From: CAWBRT01 sp963814745
Lineage (GTDB): Bacteria > Acidobacteriota > Terriglobia > Terriglobales > Acidobacteriaceae
Assembly (NCBI GenBank): GCA_963814745.1
Contig: CAWFEA010000002.1
Location: 1 to 64,000 of the forward strand
Direction of reading: 5' to 3'
DNA length: 64,000 nt
Positions 25,726-35,292 of the stretch are shown one piece after another (within the stretch, counting starts at the first letter, position 1; each line of letters begins with the position of its first letter). Made by a program: the position numbers and the translations under genes. Below the pieces are notes generated by a model. It did not search any database, was not told the DNA's origin, and worked only from the letters and a program-made list of their open reading frames with translations.

Positions 25726-27303
25726 ATGTTCGACCAGGAAAATACGCGCCCCGCGCTTACCGTTGATGACTACTGGCATATCCTTCTGCGCCGGCGCTGG
25801 TGGCTGATCGGCGCGCTGTTCGGTTGCTGGATCCTGGCCTGGGGAGGCAGCCGGTTTCTGCCCTCGGTGTATCGCTCCGAGACCCTGATCCTGGTGGAAC
25901 AGCAGAAAGTTCCGGAGCAATACGTGGTTGCCAACGTTTCCATCGATCTGCCGGAACAACTGCAAAGCATGACGCAGCAGATCCTGAGCCGCACCAGGCT
26001 GGAGCGCATCATTGAAAAGTATCACCTGTACACCAGGCAGCGGGCGCGGTCCGGCCCGGACGGTCTCGTCGATCAGATGCGCAAGGACATTCAGATCCAA
26101 CTGGTGGAGGCGCCGGGAAAACGCGGGGAGCTGACGGCCTTTCGCATCATCTTTTCGGCTCCCACGCCCACCCTGGCGCAGCAAATAGCGACGCAACTGA
26201 CTTCCCTGTTCATCGACGAGAACATTCAGGAGCAGTCTCAGCGCGCCGAAAACACGACTGATTTCCTGTCGAGCGAGCTGAATGCGGCGCGCGACAGCCT
26301 GGCCGCACAGGAAGCCAAGGTCAAGCAGTTCAAGAGCCAAAACCTTGGCGAGCTTCCCAGCCAGATGGACGCCAACGTTCATATCCTCTCCGGGTTGCAG
26401 GAGCGTTATCACAACCTCGGAGAGTCACTGAACCGGGCGCAGGAGCAACGGCTCTACCTGGAGTCGCTGCTGGCCCAGTATCGCTCCGTCCGCACCGGCG
26501 AAGCGGGCGCCGAGACGCCGGCGTCGCTGGAGCGTGAGTTAACCAAGATGCGGGCCGATTTAGAGGACATGCAGACACGCTACACGGAGAAGCATCCGGA
26601 CGTGATTCGACTGAAGGGCCTGATCGCAAAGACCGAAAAGCTGAAGAGAGATCTCCAGGCGCAGATGGCCACCTCGGATGACGGGCAAAAAACTCCGACC
26701 AGCGCTTCCGATTTGCAAGCCATGCAGCCGAAGCTGCAGGTCGAAGGTCAGCTAAAAGCCAACGCGCAGGAAACCCAGAATACGCGCCGCGAGATGCAAG
26801 AGCTGCAAACCCAGATCGCCGCGTACCAGAGCCGCCTGAACACGACGCCCATACGCGAGCAACAGCTCACGGACCTGACGCGCGATTACGAGCAGTCCAA
26901 GGCTAACTACGATTCGCTGCTGAAAAAACAGATGCAGTCGCAATTGGCGACCAACCTGGAGAAACGGCAGCAGGGCAAGGGGTTTCGCATCATCGATCCG
27001 CCCAGCTTCGCCCACAAGCCGTATTCACCGGATCGCGTGAAATTCAGTTTGCTGGGACTGATCGCGGGATTCCTGCTCGGTTTCGGCCTGGTCTTCCTGA
27101 CCGAATTTCTGGACGACCATATCCGTGAGGAAGCGGACATCACGCAAATGACAAATGCGCGTATTCTTGCCGGTATTCCGCGGCTGGCCACGCCTGCCGA
27201 CAAGCGCAGGCAGCACCGCCTGCGTTTTCTGGAATGGTGCGGCGCCGCCATCATCTTCGTCGTAATGGTTGGCGCTAACATCTACACTTTTTACAGGGGA
27301 TAG
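25726..27303 (+). CDS. GumC/Wzz-type polysaccharide chain-length determinant
   Basis: 525 residues, starting 3 bases after the previous stop and preceded by GGTAGGAC. The Wzz domain is at the N terminus (TVDDYWHILLRRRWWLIGAL, first membrane helix ~residues 24-42; SETLILVEQQKVPEQYV). A long periplasmic coiled coil covers ~180-400, rich in Glu/Gln/Arg (AARDSLAAQEAKVKQFKSQN). The GNVR-like segment precedes a second helix (VKFSLLGLIAGFLLGFGLVF). An unusual third hydrophobic segment ends the protein (CGAAIIFVVMVGANIYTFY). It lacks a fused kinase domain; the BY-kinase is separate downstream. It matches the PEP-CTERM-locus chain-length family. Confidence 0.92.
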   Translation: MFDQENTRPALTVDDYWHILLRRRWWLIGALFGCWILAWGGSRFLPSVYRSETLILVEQQKVPEQYVVANVSIDLPEQLQSMTQQILSRTRLERIIEKYHLYTRQRARSGPDGLVDQMRKDIQIQLVEAPGKRGELTAFRIIFSAPTPTLAQQIATQLTSLFIDENIQEQSQRAENTTDFLSSELNAARDSLAAQEAKVKQFKSQNLGELPSQMDANVHILSGLQERYHNLGESLNRAQEQRLYLESLLAQYRSVRTGEAGAETPASLERELTKMRADLEDMQTRYTEKHPDVIRLKGLIAKTEKLKRDLQAQMATSDDGQKTPTSASDLQAMQPKLQVEGQLKANAQETQNTRREMQELQTQIAAYQSRLNTTPIREQQLTDLTRDYEQSKANYDSLLKKQMQSQLATNLEKRQQGKGFRIIDPPSFAHKPYSPDRVKFSLLGLIAGFLLGFGLVFLTEFLDDHIREEADITQMTNARILAGIPRLATPADKRRQHRLRFLEWCGAAIIFVVMVGANIYTFYRG

Positions 27304-27305
27304 CC

Positions 27306-28460
27306 GTGTACGAAAAATTCTATGGCTTGGCGCAGAATCCGTTCGGCGTAGGCCCCGACCCGCAGTTCTACTACGGCACACCGAAGCATAACGAAGCGTT
27401 GGCAAACCTTACGTATGGCATCCGGCGGCGCAAGGGATTCGTGGTATTGACGGGCGAGGTCGGCACCGGCAAGACGCTGCTGCTGCGCTGTCTGCTGGAC
27501 GCTCTGCGGCGCTCGAAGGTGACCCATGCGTTCATCTTCAACCCGCTGATATCCACCAGCGACTTGCTGCGCCACGTGGTTGCGGATTTTGGCATCAAGG
27601 AGCCGAGAACGAACCGCGGCGACCTGTTGATGCAACTGCATCAGTTCCTGCTTGAGGTCTATCGCGGCGGTTCCACGGCGGCCCTGCTGGTGGATGAAGC
27701 GCATCTGCTGTCGGCCGAACTGTTGGAAGAAATCCGTTTGCTGTCGAACATCGAGACCGCCCAGCACAAGTTGTTGCAGATTCTCCTGGTCGGCCAGCCG
27801 GAACTCGACGACATTCTGGATTCGCCTTATCTGCGGCAGCTCAAGCAGCGTGTCGCCCTGCGTTACAAGCTCGAACCGCTCGATGAAAAAGAGGTCCATG
27901 GCTACATCGATCGGAGACTGCAATTAGCGGGCGCGTCAGGACGCATGCTGGAGATTTTTCCTCCGCCAACCCTGGCCCGCATCGTTCTTTATTCCCGCGG
28001 CACCCCGCGGCTCATCAACAACATTTGCGACGCCGCCCTGGTGAACGCCTACGCCCAGCAGGAGAGGTCCGTCAGTCCTGAGATCATCGAAGAAGTCGCT
28101 AGCGATCTGCGCCTCAGCGTGAACAACGCGCGGGAATCGCAGGAGGGAACCTGGAGACCCCCCGTGGCGCCGGCAAGAACGGAAGCGCCGGCGGCATCGA
28201 AGCCGGCTCTGGGTACGGACTCTGAAACGGTTTTCGAGTTGGAACCGCAACCGCTTTCCCGGCCCCAGCCCCGTGGCGCACATGACCCTGAACCGGTATT
28301 TCAGCCGCACGAAGATCAGGGGATCACTCTGCCGGAAAACTTCAATAACAGAAAGGCCATTGTGGATACATTGCTTCAATTGGCGAAGATGCTCGACCCT
28401 GATGCGGAGCAACCGGCAAGGAAAGCACAACATTCCAGCTCTGGAGTCGGAACCCGATGA
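27306..28460 (+). CDS. ExeA-type AAA ATPase of the exosortase/EPS system
   Basis: 384 residues from GTG 27306, two bases after the previous stop. The start MYEKFYGLAQNPFGVGPDPQ is the hallmark of the XrtA/PEP-CTERM-associated ATPase and ExeA families. Walker A is GEVGTGKTLLLR near residue 51, Walker B is AALLVDEAHLL near 127, and an arginine-finger region is SRGTPRLINNICD. Residues ~280-384 are a low-complexity Pro/Glu/Ala tail. Its role in EPS export is inferred from conserved context. It overlaps the BY-kinase gene by 4 bases (ATGA). Confidence 0.9.
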   Translation: MYEKFYGLAQNPFGVGPDPQFYYGTPKHNEALANLTYGIRRRKGFVVLTGEVGTGKTLLLRCLLDALRRSKVTHAFIFNPLISTSDLLRHVVADFGIKEPRTNRGDLLMQLHQFLLEVYRGGSTAALLVDEAHLLSAELLEEIRLLSNIETAQHKLLQILLVGQPELDDILDSPYLRQLKQRVALRYKLEPLDEKEVHGYIDRRLQLAGASGRMLEIFPPPTLARIVLYSRGTPRLINNICDAALVNAYAQQERSVSPEIIEEVASDLRLSVNNARESQEGTWRPPVAPARTEAPAASKPALGTDSETVFELEPQPLSRPQPRGAHDPEPVFQPHEDQGITLPENFNNRKAIVDTLLQLAKMLDPDAEQPARKAQHSSSGVGTR

Positions 28461-29572
28461 GCCGGATATTCGACGCCCTGCACCAATCCGAGCTTGATCA
28501 GAAGACGACCACGGCAGCCCCGTCCCCCGCGCGTACGGCGGTTGCGGAACCGCCCAAAGCTACGGAACTGTCACCCGCCGCGGGGCCAACCGTCGAAACC
28601 GAGGAAATTCCGGAGATTGCGCCTTCGCAGGCGAGGCTCGTCGCGGCCGAAGACACGGAAGTGTTCGAGGCGTTGCCGCACTCCGCCGTGGACGTCGAAG
28701 AGCCGCCCCAGTTGCTGGATCCAGCGCTTACCGAATGGGCGATGACGGAAGCCTCCGCGGAGGTTCCGGACGCTTCGCCCAGCATGTTGCCGCCGGTCCG
28801 GGAGCCGGCCTTCGAACAACTGGGAGCGATTGAATCGGTTAACCTCAAAGGCGCCGACTCCACGCGCCTGGTCGCCCTGGCAGACGAGCGCGGACTCGGA
28901 GCCGAGAAGTTTCGCGTTTTGGTGGCGCGGCTGAACAACCTGCGTCACGGCGCCAAGCTGAGAGTTTTGCAGGTCACAAGCAGCGTCATCGGCGAAGGCA
29001 AGACCCTGGTATCGGCGAACCTGGCGCTGACTCTGGCGAAACGTTCCTCGCAGAGAATACTTCTGCTGGAGGGAGATCTGCGCAAACCGGCTCTGAGCGG
29101 CATCTTTGGTTTAGGCGAGCGTCCCGGGCTCAACGAGTGGTGGGACAGCCAAGAGCCGATACAAAAATTCCTGTTGCGCGCCGGTGAAACCAACCTGTAC
29201 CTGTTGCCGAGCACTGCCGTGCAACATCCTGCCTCAGTGCTGCAATCGGGGCGGTTGGCCGATGCGCTTGCCGAGCTCTGCCGGCAATTCGATTGGATCA
29301 TCGTCGATACTCCCCCCCTGCTGCCTATGGCTGATTCCAACCTGTGGGCGCGGATGGTCGACGGAACTCTGCTGGTGGTCCGCAAAGAAGTTGTCACCCG
29401 CAAGGCCTTGAAGCAGGCCATGGAAACCATGGATAACCCTAAGCTGGTCGGGGTCGTGCTGAACGACGCCACCGACTTCGCCCAGGTGAGCTACTACGAT
29501 CAGTACTACTCCGGCAAGCCGATCAAGAAGCAGACGGCCGAGAAGCCGGATGAAGGAAAGAGCGGCGAGTGA
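28457..29572 (+). CDS. BY-kinase, CpsD/CapB-type tyrosine autokinase
   Basis: 371 residues. Residues 1-125 are a low-complexity acidic/Ala-Pro linker. The kinase domain holds Walker A' (SSVIGEGKTLVSANLALTLA), A-like LLLEGDLRKPAL and Walker B (DWIIVDTPPLLPMADS). The C-terminal tyrosine cluster is YYDQYY, the autophosphorylation tail. Together with GumC (encoded separately, as in Firmicutes and PEP-CTERM loci) it would control polymer length and export by phosphorylation cycles. It overlaps both neighbours by 4 bases (ATGA upstream, GTGA downstream), which implies translational coupling. Confidence 0.93.
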   Translation: MSRIFDALHQSELDQKTTTAAPSPARTAVAEPPKATELSPAAGPTVETEEIPEIAPSQARLVAAEDTEVFEALPHSAVDVEEPPQLLDPALTEWAMTEASAEVPDASPSMLPPVREPAFEQLGAIESVNLKGADSTRLVALADERGLGAEKFRVLVARLNNLRHGAKLRVLQVTSSVIGEGKTLVSANLALTLAKRSSQRILLLEGDLRKPALSGIFGLGERPGLNEWWDSQEPIQKFLLRAGETNLYLLPSTAVQHPASVLQSGRLADALAELCRQFDWIIVDTPPLLPMADSNLWARMVDGTLLVVRKEVVTRKALKQAMETMDNPKLVGVVLNDATDFAQVSYYDQYYSGKPIKKQTAEKPDEGKSGE

Positions 29573-30951
29573 TTCGCTTTTTCAATGCGCATTTCCCGGC
29601 TCGCACGGTCCTGCTGGGCGCCTCGGAGGCGGTGCTGACGGCGGCTGCTTTCGTGTGTGCGATCATCGCGGCCATGGGGCCGTTTGATGCGCAGATGTTC
29701 ATCGGCTATGAGCAGGGCGGCGCCAGGATCGCGCTGGTCGTCGGCGTGTTCGTGCTGTGCATGTATTATTTCGATCTTTACGACTCCACGGTTTTGCGCA
29801 GCCAGCGGGAGATCTTCACCCGCCTCATCCAGGTCTTCGGCATGGTTTGCCTTGTTCTTGCCTGTGTGTATTCGCTGTTTCCGGCGATGCGTCTGCAACA
29901 GAACGTATTCGGCGCCGGAGCGCTGGCCGCGGCATCACTGACCGTACTCTGGCGGCGGCTGTTCAGCTTCGTCAGCGCATGGCCGGTGTTCATGGAGCGG
30001 GTGATGGTGCTGGGAGATGGAGTGTTGGCCCAGGACCTGCTGAAGGAAATCCACGACCGTTCCGAACTCGGCATCCGGGTGGTCGCTCATCTATCGGAGG
30101 ATCAGGATTGGAGTTCCTGGGAGAAACCGGGAATGCCGGCCTTCGCGGCTGAAATCGACCGCGTGACCCGGGTATTGCGGGTGCAAAGAATCATCGTCTC
30201 GATGAAGGAGCGGCGCGGGCGGCTGCCGGTCGAGTCCCTGCTCGAATTGAAGAGACGCGGGGTCATGGTCCAGGACGGCAACGAACTCTACCAGATCATG
30301 ACCGGCAAAATCTCGCTCGACTCGCTGCGTCCCAGCATGTTGCTGTTCTCGCCCGGGTTCCAGGTTTCTCGTCCGTTCCTGCTGTACAAGCGGGTTACCT
30401 CGATTCTGGTCTCCGCCGCAGGGTTGCTGTTGACGTTACCGGTCATGCTGCTGATGGCCGTTGCCATCAAGCTTGACTCGAAGGGGCCGGTGATCTTCCG
30501 GCAGCGACGCGTCGGAAAAGACGGCAAGACTTTTGTGCTTTACAAGTTTCGCTCGATGTACGAGGGAGTGAATGGAGATCGGCCGGCGACCAAAGACGAC
30601 GCCCGCTGCACGCGCGTTGGCCGCTGGCTGCGCGCTACCAGGGTCGATGAGCTGCCGCAGTTGTGGAATATCTTCCGCGGCGACATGCACCTGGTCGGTC
30701 CGCGCCCGTTCGTGCCCGAGCAGGAAGAGAAGTTGGTCGAAGAGATTCCTTTCTACAGCCTGCGCTGGAGCGTGCGGCCGGGAGCCACGGGCTGGGCGCA
30801 GGTCAATCGCGGCTATTGTTCCACGATCGCCGAAAACGCGGAAAAGCTGGCTTACGACCTCTTCTATATAAAGAATCTTTCGGTCGGCCTGGACCTGCTG
30901 GTCATCTTCAAGACTTTCAAGATTTTGCTGCTTGGCCGGGGCGCCCAATGA
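29569..30951 (+). CDS. polyprenyl-phosphate sugar-1-phosphate transferase (EpsB/WbaP type)
   Basis: 460 residues from GTG 29569. Four to five N-terminal membrane helices, then a Rossmann-like CoA_binding_3 segment (ERVMVLGDGVLAQDLLKEI) and a further helix (TSILVSAAGLLLTLPVMLLM). The catalytic bacterial sugar transferase domain follows: GPVIFRQRRVGKDGK, LYKFRSM, TRVGRWLRATRVDELPQLWN, GDMHLVGPRPF and RPGATGWAQVN. It would start each repeat unit by moving a sugar-1-phosphate to undecaprenyl phosphate. Domain order and neighbourhood match the PEP-CTERM/EpsH-associated sugar transferase family. The next gene overlaps by 4 bases. Confidence 0.93.
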   Translation: MIRFFNAHFPARTVLLGASEAVLTAAAFVCAIIAAMGPFDAQMFIGYEQGGARIALVVGVFVLCMYYFDLYDSTVLRSQREIFTRLIQVFGMVCLVLACVYSLFPAMRLQQNVFGAGALAAASLTVLWRRLFSFVSAWPVFMERVMVLGDGVLAQDLLKEIHDRSELGIRVVAHLSEDQDWSSWEKPGMPAFAAEIDRVTRVLRVQRIIVSMKERRGRLPVESLLELKRRGVMVQDGNELYQIMTGKISLDSLRPSMLLFSPGFQVSRPFLLYKRVTSILVSAAGLLLTLPVMLLMAVAIKLDSKGPVIFRQRRVGKDGKTFVLYKFRSMYEGVNGDRPATKDDARCTRVGRWLRATRVDELPQLWNIFRGDMHLVGPRPFVPEQEEKLVEEIPFYSLRWSVRPGATGWAQVNRGYCSTIAENAEKLAYDLFYIKNLSVGLDLLVIFKTFKILLLGRGAQ

Positions 30952-32126
30952 CCGCCGGGGCGGGGTTCGTCTTCTGGCTGTCGCTGCTTGGGATTCTATA
31001 CGCGTATTTTGGCTACCCCCTGATTTTGTTCTTTTGTTACGGGGTGGCACAGATCTTGCGCGATCTGCGTTATCTGATGAACCGCCGTGACCGCCGCCAG
31101 GCAGACCGCCCGGCAGAAGCGCTTCCGGCGCTGTCGATGCTGATCGCCGCCTACAACGAAGAAGAACATCTCGAGGAGAAGATCAGCAACATCGCCGCCC
31201 TCGATTACCCCGCGGACAAGTTTCAGGTCGTGATCGTTTCCGACGGCTCCAGCGACGGCACCAACCGCATTCTGCGCCAGGTCTCCGACCCGCGCATAGA
31301 GGTCGTGATCCAACCGGAACGCGGTGGAAAAGCCTTGGCGCTGAACGTCGCCCTGGAGCACGCTCGCCATGATCTTCTGGTGTTATCCGACTGCAGCACC
31401 ATGTTCTCGCCTGATGCGCTGAGAAAATTGGTTCGTCATTTTTCCGACCCGGCAATCGGGCTGGTGTGTGGTTCCCTGCTCTTTGAAGCGGGCGCGGAAT
31501 CGCGGCAGACCGAGGGCGTTTACTGGAAATATGAAACCGTGCTGCGCTTAATGGAGGCCCGCCTGGGCGCGACGCTTACCCCGAGCGGCGCGATGTACGC
31601 GGTTCGCCGCGACGCCTATGCCCCGCCCCGGCAAGGCGCCGTGGTGGAAGACATCGTGACCTCGATGAACGCCCGCAGCCTGGGCTACAAGGTACACTAC
31701 GACCCTGAAGCCAAGGGCGTAGACTATCCCGCGCCCACCGTCGCCGGCGAATTCAAGCGCCGCGTGCGCATCGCGACCGGCAGTTTTCTGGCGCTGTCCT
31801 CCTTGTTGCGAGTGCCTCTGCGCGGCTTCACGGCTTTCGCGTTTGTATCGCACAAGCTGCTCCGCTGGATCGTTCCCTTGCTGTTGATTCTGGTCTTCGC
31901 CAGCAACCTGTTTCTGCTGGGGAAACCGCTCTACCGCGTATCGCTGCTGCTGCAAGTGGCTATTTATGTCTGGGCTGCCGTTGGCTTCGTCTTCCGCCGC
32001 CGGCTGCATCAAGTGCGTTTTGCGCTGGTCGGTTATTTTCTCGTGGCCATGAACCTGGCGTTCCTGGTCGGCCTGCTGCAATACCTCGCCGGCCGCAAGG
32101 AGAGTGCATGGCAGCGAGTGCAGTAG
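30948..32126 (+). CDS. membrane glycosyltransferase family 2
   Basis: 392 residues from ATG 30948, overlapping the sugar transferase stop (ATGA); the longer frame from 30663 is a shadow of that gene. One N-terminal helix, then the GT-A core: ALSMLIAAYNEEEHLEEKI, VIVSDGSSDGTNRIL, LLVLSDCSTMFSPDAL (DxD-like position), SGAMYAVRR, VVEDIVTSMNARSLGY and the RVRIATGSF QxxRW-like site. Three or more C-terminal helices follow. Processive beta-glycosyltransferases such as cellulose or poly-GlcNAc synthases share this layout, so it might polymerise rather than add one sugar. The deacetylase downstream fits an N-acetylated product. Confidence 0.9.
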   Translation: MTAGAGFVFWLSLLGILYAYFGYPLILFFCYGVAQILRDLRYLMNRRDRRQADRPAEALPALSMLIAAYNEEEHLEEKISNIAALDYPADKFQVVIVSDGSSDGTNRILRQVSDPRIEVVIQPERGGKALALNVALEHARHDLLVLSDCSTMFSPDALRKLVRHFSDPAIGLVCGSLLFEAGAESRQTEGVYWKYETVLRLMEARLGATLTPSGAMYAVRRDAYAPPRQGAVVEDIVTSMNARSLGYKVHYDPEAKGVDYPAPTVAGEFKRRVRIATGSFLALSSLLRVPLRGFTAFAFVSHKLLRWIVPLLLILVFASNLFLLGKPLYRVSLLLQVAIYVWAAVGFVFRRRLHQVRFALVGYFLVAMNLAFLVGLLQYLAGRKESAWQRVQ

Positions 32127-32906
32127 CGGGACTGCGGCCATCCGTTCCCGGCCTGCCGGTGCTGCTCTACCACGGAATCGGCGCTGGCGACCCGATGGCG
32201 CCTGACAAGTATTGCCTTCCGCTAGCCAACTTCCGCGCGCAACTGGAGTGGCTGCGCAGCCAGCATTTTTCCGCGCTGCCTCCGCAGGCGGTCGCCGATC
32301 CTTTGGCTTGCGGCCGCGCCGTCGTTATCAGTTTCGACGACGGGATGGAGAGCGATTATCGCGCGGCATTCCCTGTGCTGGCGGAGAGCGGCTTTCCCGC
32401 GACGTTCTTCATTAATACCGCCGAAGCCGGCAAATCCGGCCGTCTTGGCTGGTCCGAGATGCGCGAAATGCAGCAGGCCGGCATGTCTTTCCAGTCGCAT
32501 GGGCACCACCACGTCGAACTATTCGCAGGTGAGTTCGCGGGCCGCGGGGGCCGAGCTTCGGCTTTCGCGCGCGATGCTGGAACAGAACCTCGGTCGGCGC
32601 GCCGATTGCTTCTCGGCTCCCTATGGCCTGCTGTCCGATCGCCTGATCCGGGCGGCTCGCGAGGCGGGATTCCAATTCATTTTTTCTTCGCGAAGCTGGC
32701 CGGTCCGTCCGGGTCAGGCAGCGGCCGGCCGCCTGGCAATTTACCGGGGCACGACCCTCGGCGAGTTCCGCTCCCTGGTCGGATGCGCGATGCTACCGCT
32801 GCTGCGGCGAGGGTTGCGCGAGGCGGCGTTGCTCATTCCCAGACGGCTACTCCTCCGGGTCCGGCCGCAGTGGCTGGGAGTTGCGGTTTTCGAGGAAAAT
32901 CCATGA
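32108..32906 (+). CDS. polysaccharide deacetylase, interrupted by one frame shift
   Basis: The start ATG 32108 has AAGGAG 7-12 bases upstream and overlaps the previous gene by 19 bases. The NodB-type domain shows VLLYHGIG, AVVISFDDGMESDYRAAFPV (the DD metal/catalytic site), FPATFFINTA and FQSHGHHHVEL. The frame then moves by +1 within 32541-32551, where a run of five G lies at 32546-32550. It continues as GAELRLSRAMLEQNLGRRAD, SAPYGLLSDRLIRAARE and FQFIFSS to a stop at 32906. The corrected protein is about 265 residues and would remove N-acetyl groups from the polymer or a precursor. The stop overlaps the next ATG (ATGA at 32903), as elsewhere in this operon, arguing that the gene is meant to be intact. 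Confidence 0.8.
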
Positions 32907-34058
32907 AGGCCCCGCGGCAGCTTCATGTGTTCGTGCTGATCGATGCTCTCGGCTGGAGCCTCATCGAAAACAGCTCATTCCTGCGCGAGTATCTTCCCCA
33001 CCGCCAGGGGTTGCGGACGCAACTGGGGTTCAGTTCAGGCGTAATCCCTTCCATTCTCAGCGGCTTGACGCCCGCCCAAAACGGAATATGGAATCTCGTT
33101 TACTTCGATCCTGATCACTCGCCGTTTCGCTGGATGCGGCGCTTGAACTTTCTTCCCTACGGCCTGCTGGACAACCGCCTCGGACGGCGGTTCATGACCG
33201 AACTAGGTCGCCGCGCGCTCGGCCTCGGTCCGGGCTTCGACTGCTGCGTCAGTCCGAAGTTGCTCTCATGGTTCAACTGGACCGAACGGCGCAACATCTA
33301 TGCCCGGGGCGGACTCGGAGCTACGCCTTCGATCTTCGACCAACTCGCAGAGCAGCAGATTCCCTATTGCGCGTATTCGTATCGCGACGGCGTTACCGAC
33401 CAGCAGATATTGACTCAAGCCACGATTGACGTTCGAAACAGTCAGGCCGGCTTTTTCTTTCCTCTACCTGTGCGAGATGGACGGTTTTCTGCACGCGCAC
33501 TGCGACGATGCGGAAAAGATCGCCGACAAACTGGCCTGGTATGAACAGAACCTCGATCGGCTGTTCGCGGCCGCACTGCGGCGCGATCCGGAGGCGAAGT
33601 TCTTCCTTTTTTCAGACCACGGGATGGCGCCGGTGCGTCGGTATTACGATCTCGTGGCCGACATCGAAGCGTGCGCCATGCGCATGCCCCTGGATTACCT
33701 CGCCGTGTACGATTCGACCATGGCCCGCTTCTGGTTTTTCTCCCCTGAGGCGCGCGCGGCCATCACCGATTGTTTGCGGCGCGTGCCCTGTGGCCGGCTT
33801 CTGCCCGAAGCTGAGCTGCGGCAACTGGGCGTGTTTTTCCCCGACAACCGCTACGGCGAAGCGATTCTGCTGATGGAACCGGGAACGCTTATCTCCACCA
33901 GCGGCTTCAATGGGGCCGGCTGGAAGCCCGCCGGCATGCACGGATACCACCCGGATGACCCGCATTCAGAAGCGGTTTTTCTCACCAATCGCGAGCCTCG
34001 ATTCCCCCTCGCGACGGTAACCGACATCTACCGCTGCATGCACGAGTCCGTGTCATGA
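32903..34058 (+). CDS. alkaline-phosphatase-superfamily phosphodiesterase/phosphotransferase, interrupted by one frame shift
   Basis: From ATG 32903. The N-terminal half has the first metal aspartate in VFVLIDALGWSLIE and the nucleophile region GFSSGVIPSILSGLTPAQNG. The frame moves by +1 around the T-run at 33452-33456, after which metal ligands continue: YLCEMDGFLHAHCDD, FLFSDHGMAPV and GMHGYHPDDPHSEAVF. All expected Asp/His ligands are present across the two parts, giving about 384 residues. It belongs to the type I phosphodiesterase/nucleotide pyrophosphatase group. In an EPS locus it may transfer or remove phosphate-linked groups on the glycan; that is inference. Both ends overlap neighbours by ATGA. 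Confidence 0.72.
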
Positions 34059-35206
34059 CCGAAGCCTCTCAATTGGCCCGGCTGCCGGTCTGCATGTTCA
34101 ACAACGCGACGGTTCGCGCGGGCACGGAAGAGCATATGCTCGGGCTCATGCAGCGGCTTAACCGGGACATATTCACCCTCTCGCTGGCCTGTCCACCCGA
34201 ACTGCTTGAGTTGTTCGGCAAGGATCTTCCCGCCGACGTGGAAGTGCTCCCGGTCTCGCTGCTTTATCCGAGCGATTGCCGTGCCGTGATTCGCTTCGCC
34301 CATTTCTTGCGCGAAAAGAAAATCCAGATCGTGCATTCGCACGGTTTTCGTTCGAGCGTGGTGGCATCGCCCGTCGCCTATTGGTCCGGCGTTCCCGCCG
34401 TACTGGAAACTCCGCACATCCGCGAGCACTGGCGTCGCGGCTGGAAATCGAATTTTGCTATCGACCGCCTCGCTGGACGCTCGGTAGGCGCTTATATCGC
34501 GGTCTCCGACGCCAATCGGCGCTACCTGATTCAGAAGAAGCGGCTGCCCGCGGAGAAGATCCACCTGATTCGCAACGGCTGCGAAATCGAAAAGTTCGAT
34601 CCATGTTATCCGCCGCAACTCGCGCTCAAGCGGCAACTTGGATTTGCCGATGACGACCCTGTTCTGCTCTTGCTGGGCAGGCTCGAACCGCAGAAGGGAC
34701 ACTCCGTTCTTTTTCGCGCTCTCAAAGAAGTTCTGCGGGAGTTTCCGCGGACACGTCTCGTCTGTGTTGGTGAAGGAGCGTTGCGAGCGGCACTGGAGGC
34801 CGAGATTCAGCAGCTCGAACTCACCGCGTCCATCCGACTCGTCGGCTATCAAGCGAACGTCCCGGACTGGTTTTCGATTGCCGATGTTTGCGTCTTGCCT
34901 TCCTTTTTCGAAGGGCTGCCACTGTTCGCCATCGAGTGTCTGGCCGCAGGAAGAGCCATGGTTGCCACTGCCGTCGACGGTACGCCTGAGGTCATCATTA
35001 ACGAGAAGACAGGGCTCACGGTGCCGGCCGGAGATGCCTCGGGCCTGGCCGGGGCAATCGTGCGGCTCCTGGGCGATCCGGGCTTGCGGAGGCGGCTCGG
35101 CGCCGCCGGACGAAGCCGGGTCGAAGCCCATTTCAACCTGTCGCGCCAGGTGCGCGAGACCGAAGCACTCTATTGCGAGCTTTGGCGGCGGCGTAGCGGC
35201 GCATAG
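34055..35206 (+). CDS. glycosyltransferase family 4 (GT-B)
   Basis: 383 residues, overlapping the previous stop by 4 bases. Acceptor-side N-terminal domain: AGTEEHMLGLMQRL and IQIVHSHGFRSSVV. The C-terminal nucleotide-sugar domain begins LLLLGRLEPQKGHSVLFRAL and has the conserved E-x7-E region FFEGLPLFAIECLAAGRAMV, then VDGTPEVI and GLTVPAGDASGLAGAI. It would add a sugar to the lipid-linked repeat unit from the cytoplasmic side. Linkage and donor cannot be read. Confidence 0.92.
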   Translation: MTEASQLARLPVCMFNNATVRAGTEEHMLGLMQRLNRDIFTLSLACPPELLELFGKDLPADVEVLPVSLLYPSDCRAVIRFAHFLREKKIQIVHSHGFRSSVVASPVAYWSGVPAVLETPHIREHWRRGWKSNFAIDRLAGRSVGAYIAVSDANRRYLIQKKRLPAEKIHLIRNGCEIEKFDPCYPPQLALKRQLGFADDDPVLLLLGRLEPQKGHSVLFRALKEVLREFPRTRLVCVGEGALRAALEAEIQQLELTASIRLVGYQANVPDWFSIADVCVLPSFFEGLPLFAIECLAAGRAMVATAVDGTPEVIINEKTGLTVPAGDASGLAGAIVRLLGDPGLRRRLGAAGRSRVEAHFNLSRQVRETEALYCELWRRRSGA

Positions 35207-35292
35207 TTTGTTCGAACGGTTGAAGGCAGCCGATGGCGGCTGCCGGAAAGATAGAGACGTATCGCGCAAAGTCAGTTTAGAGGAACCAGAAC

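Noticed and set aside
30663..30947. Upstream extension of the GT2 glycosyltransferase
   Set aside because: It lies wholly inside the sugar transferase gene in another frame; ATG 30948 overlaps that gene's stop as is usual in this operon.
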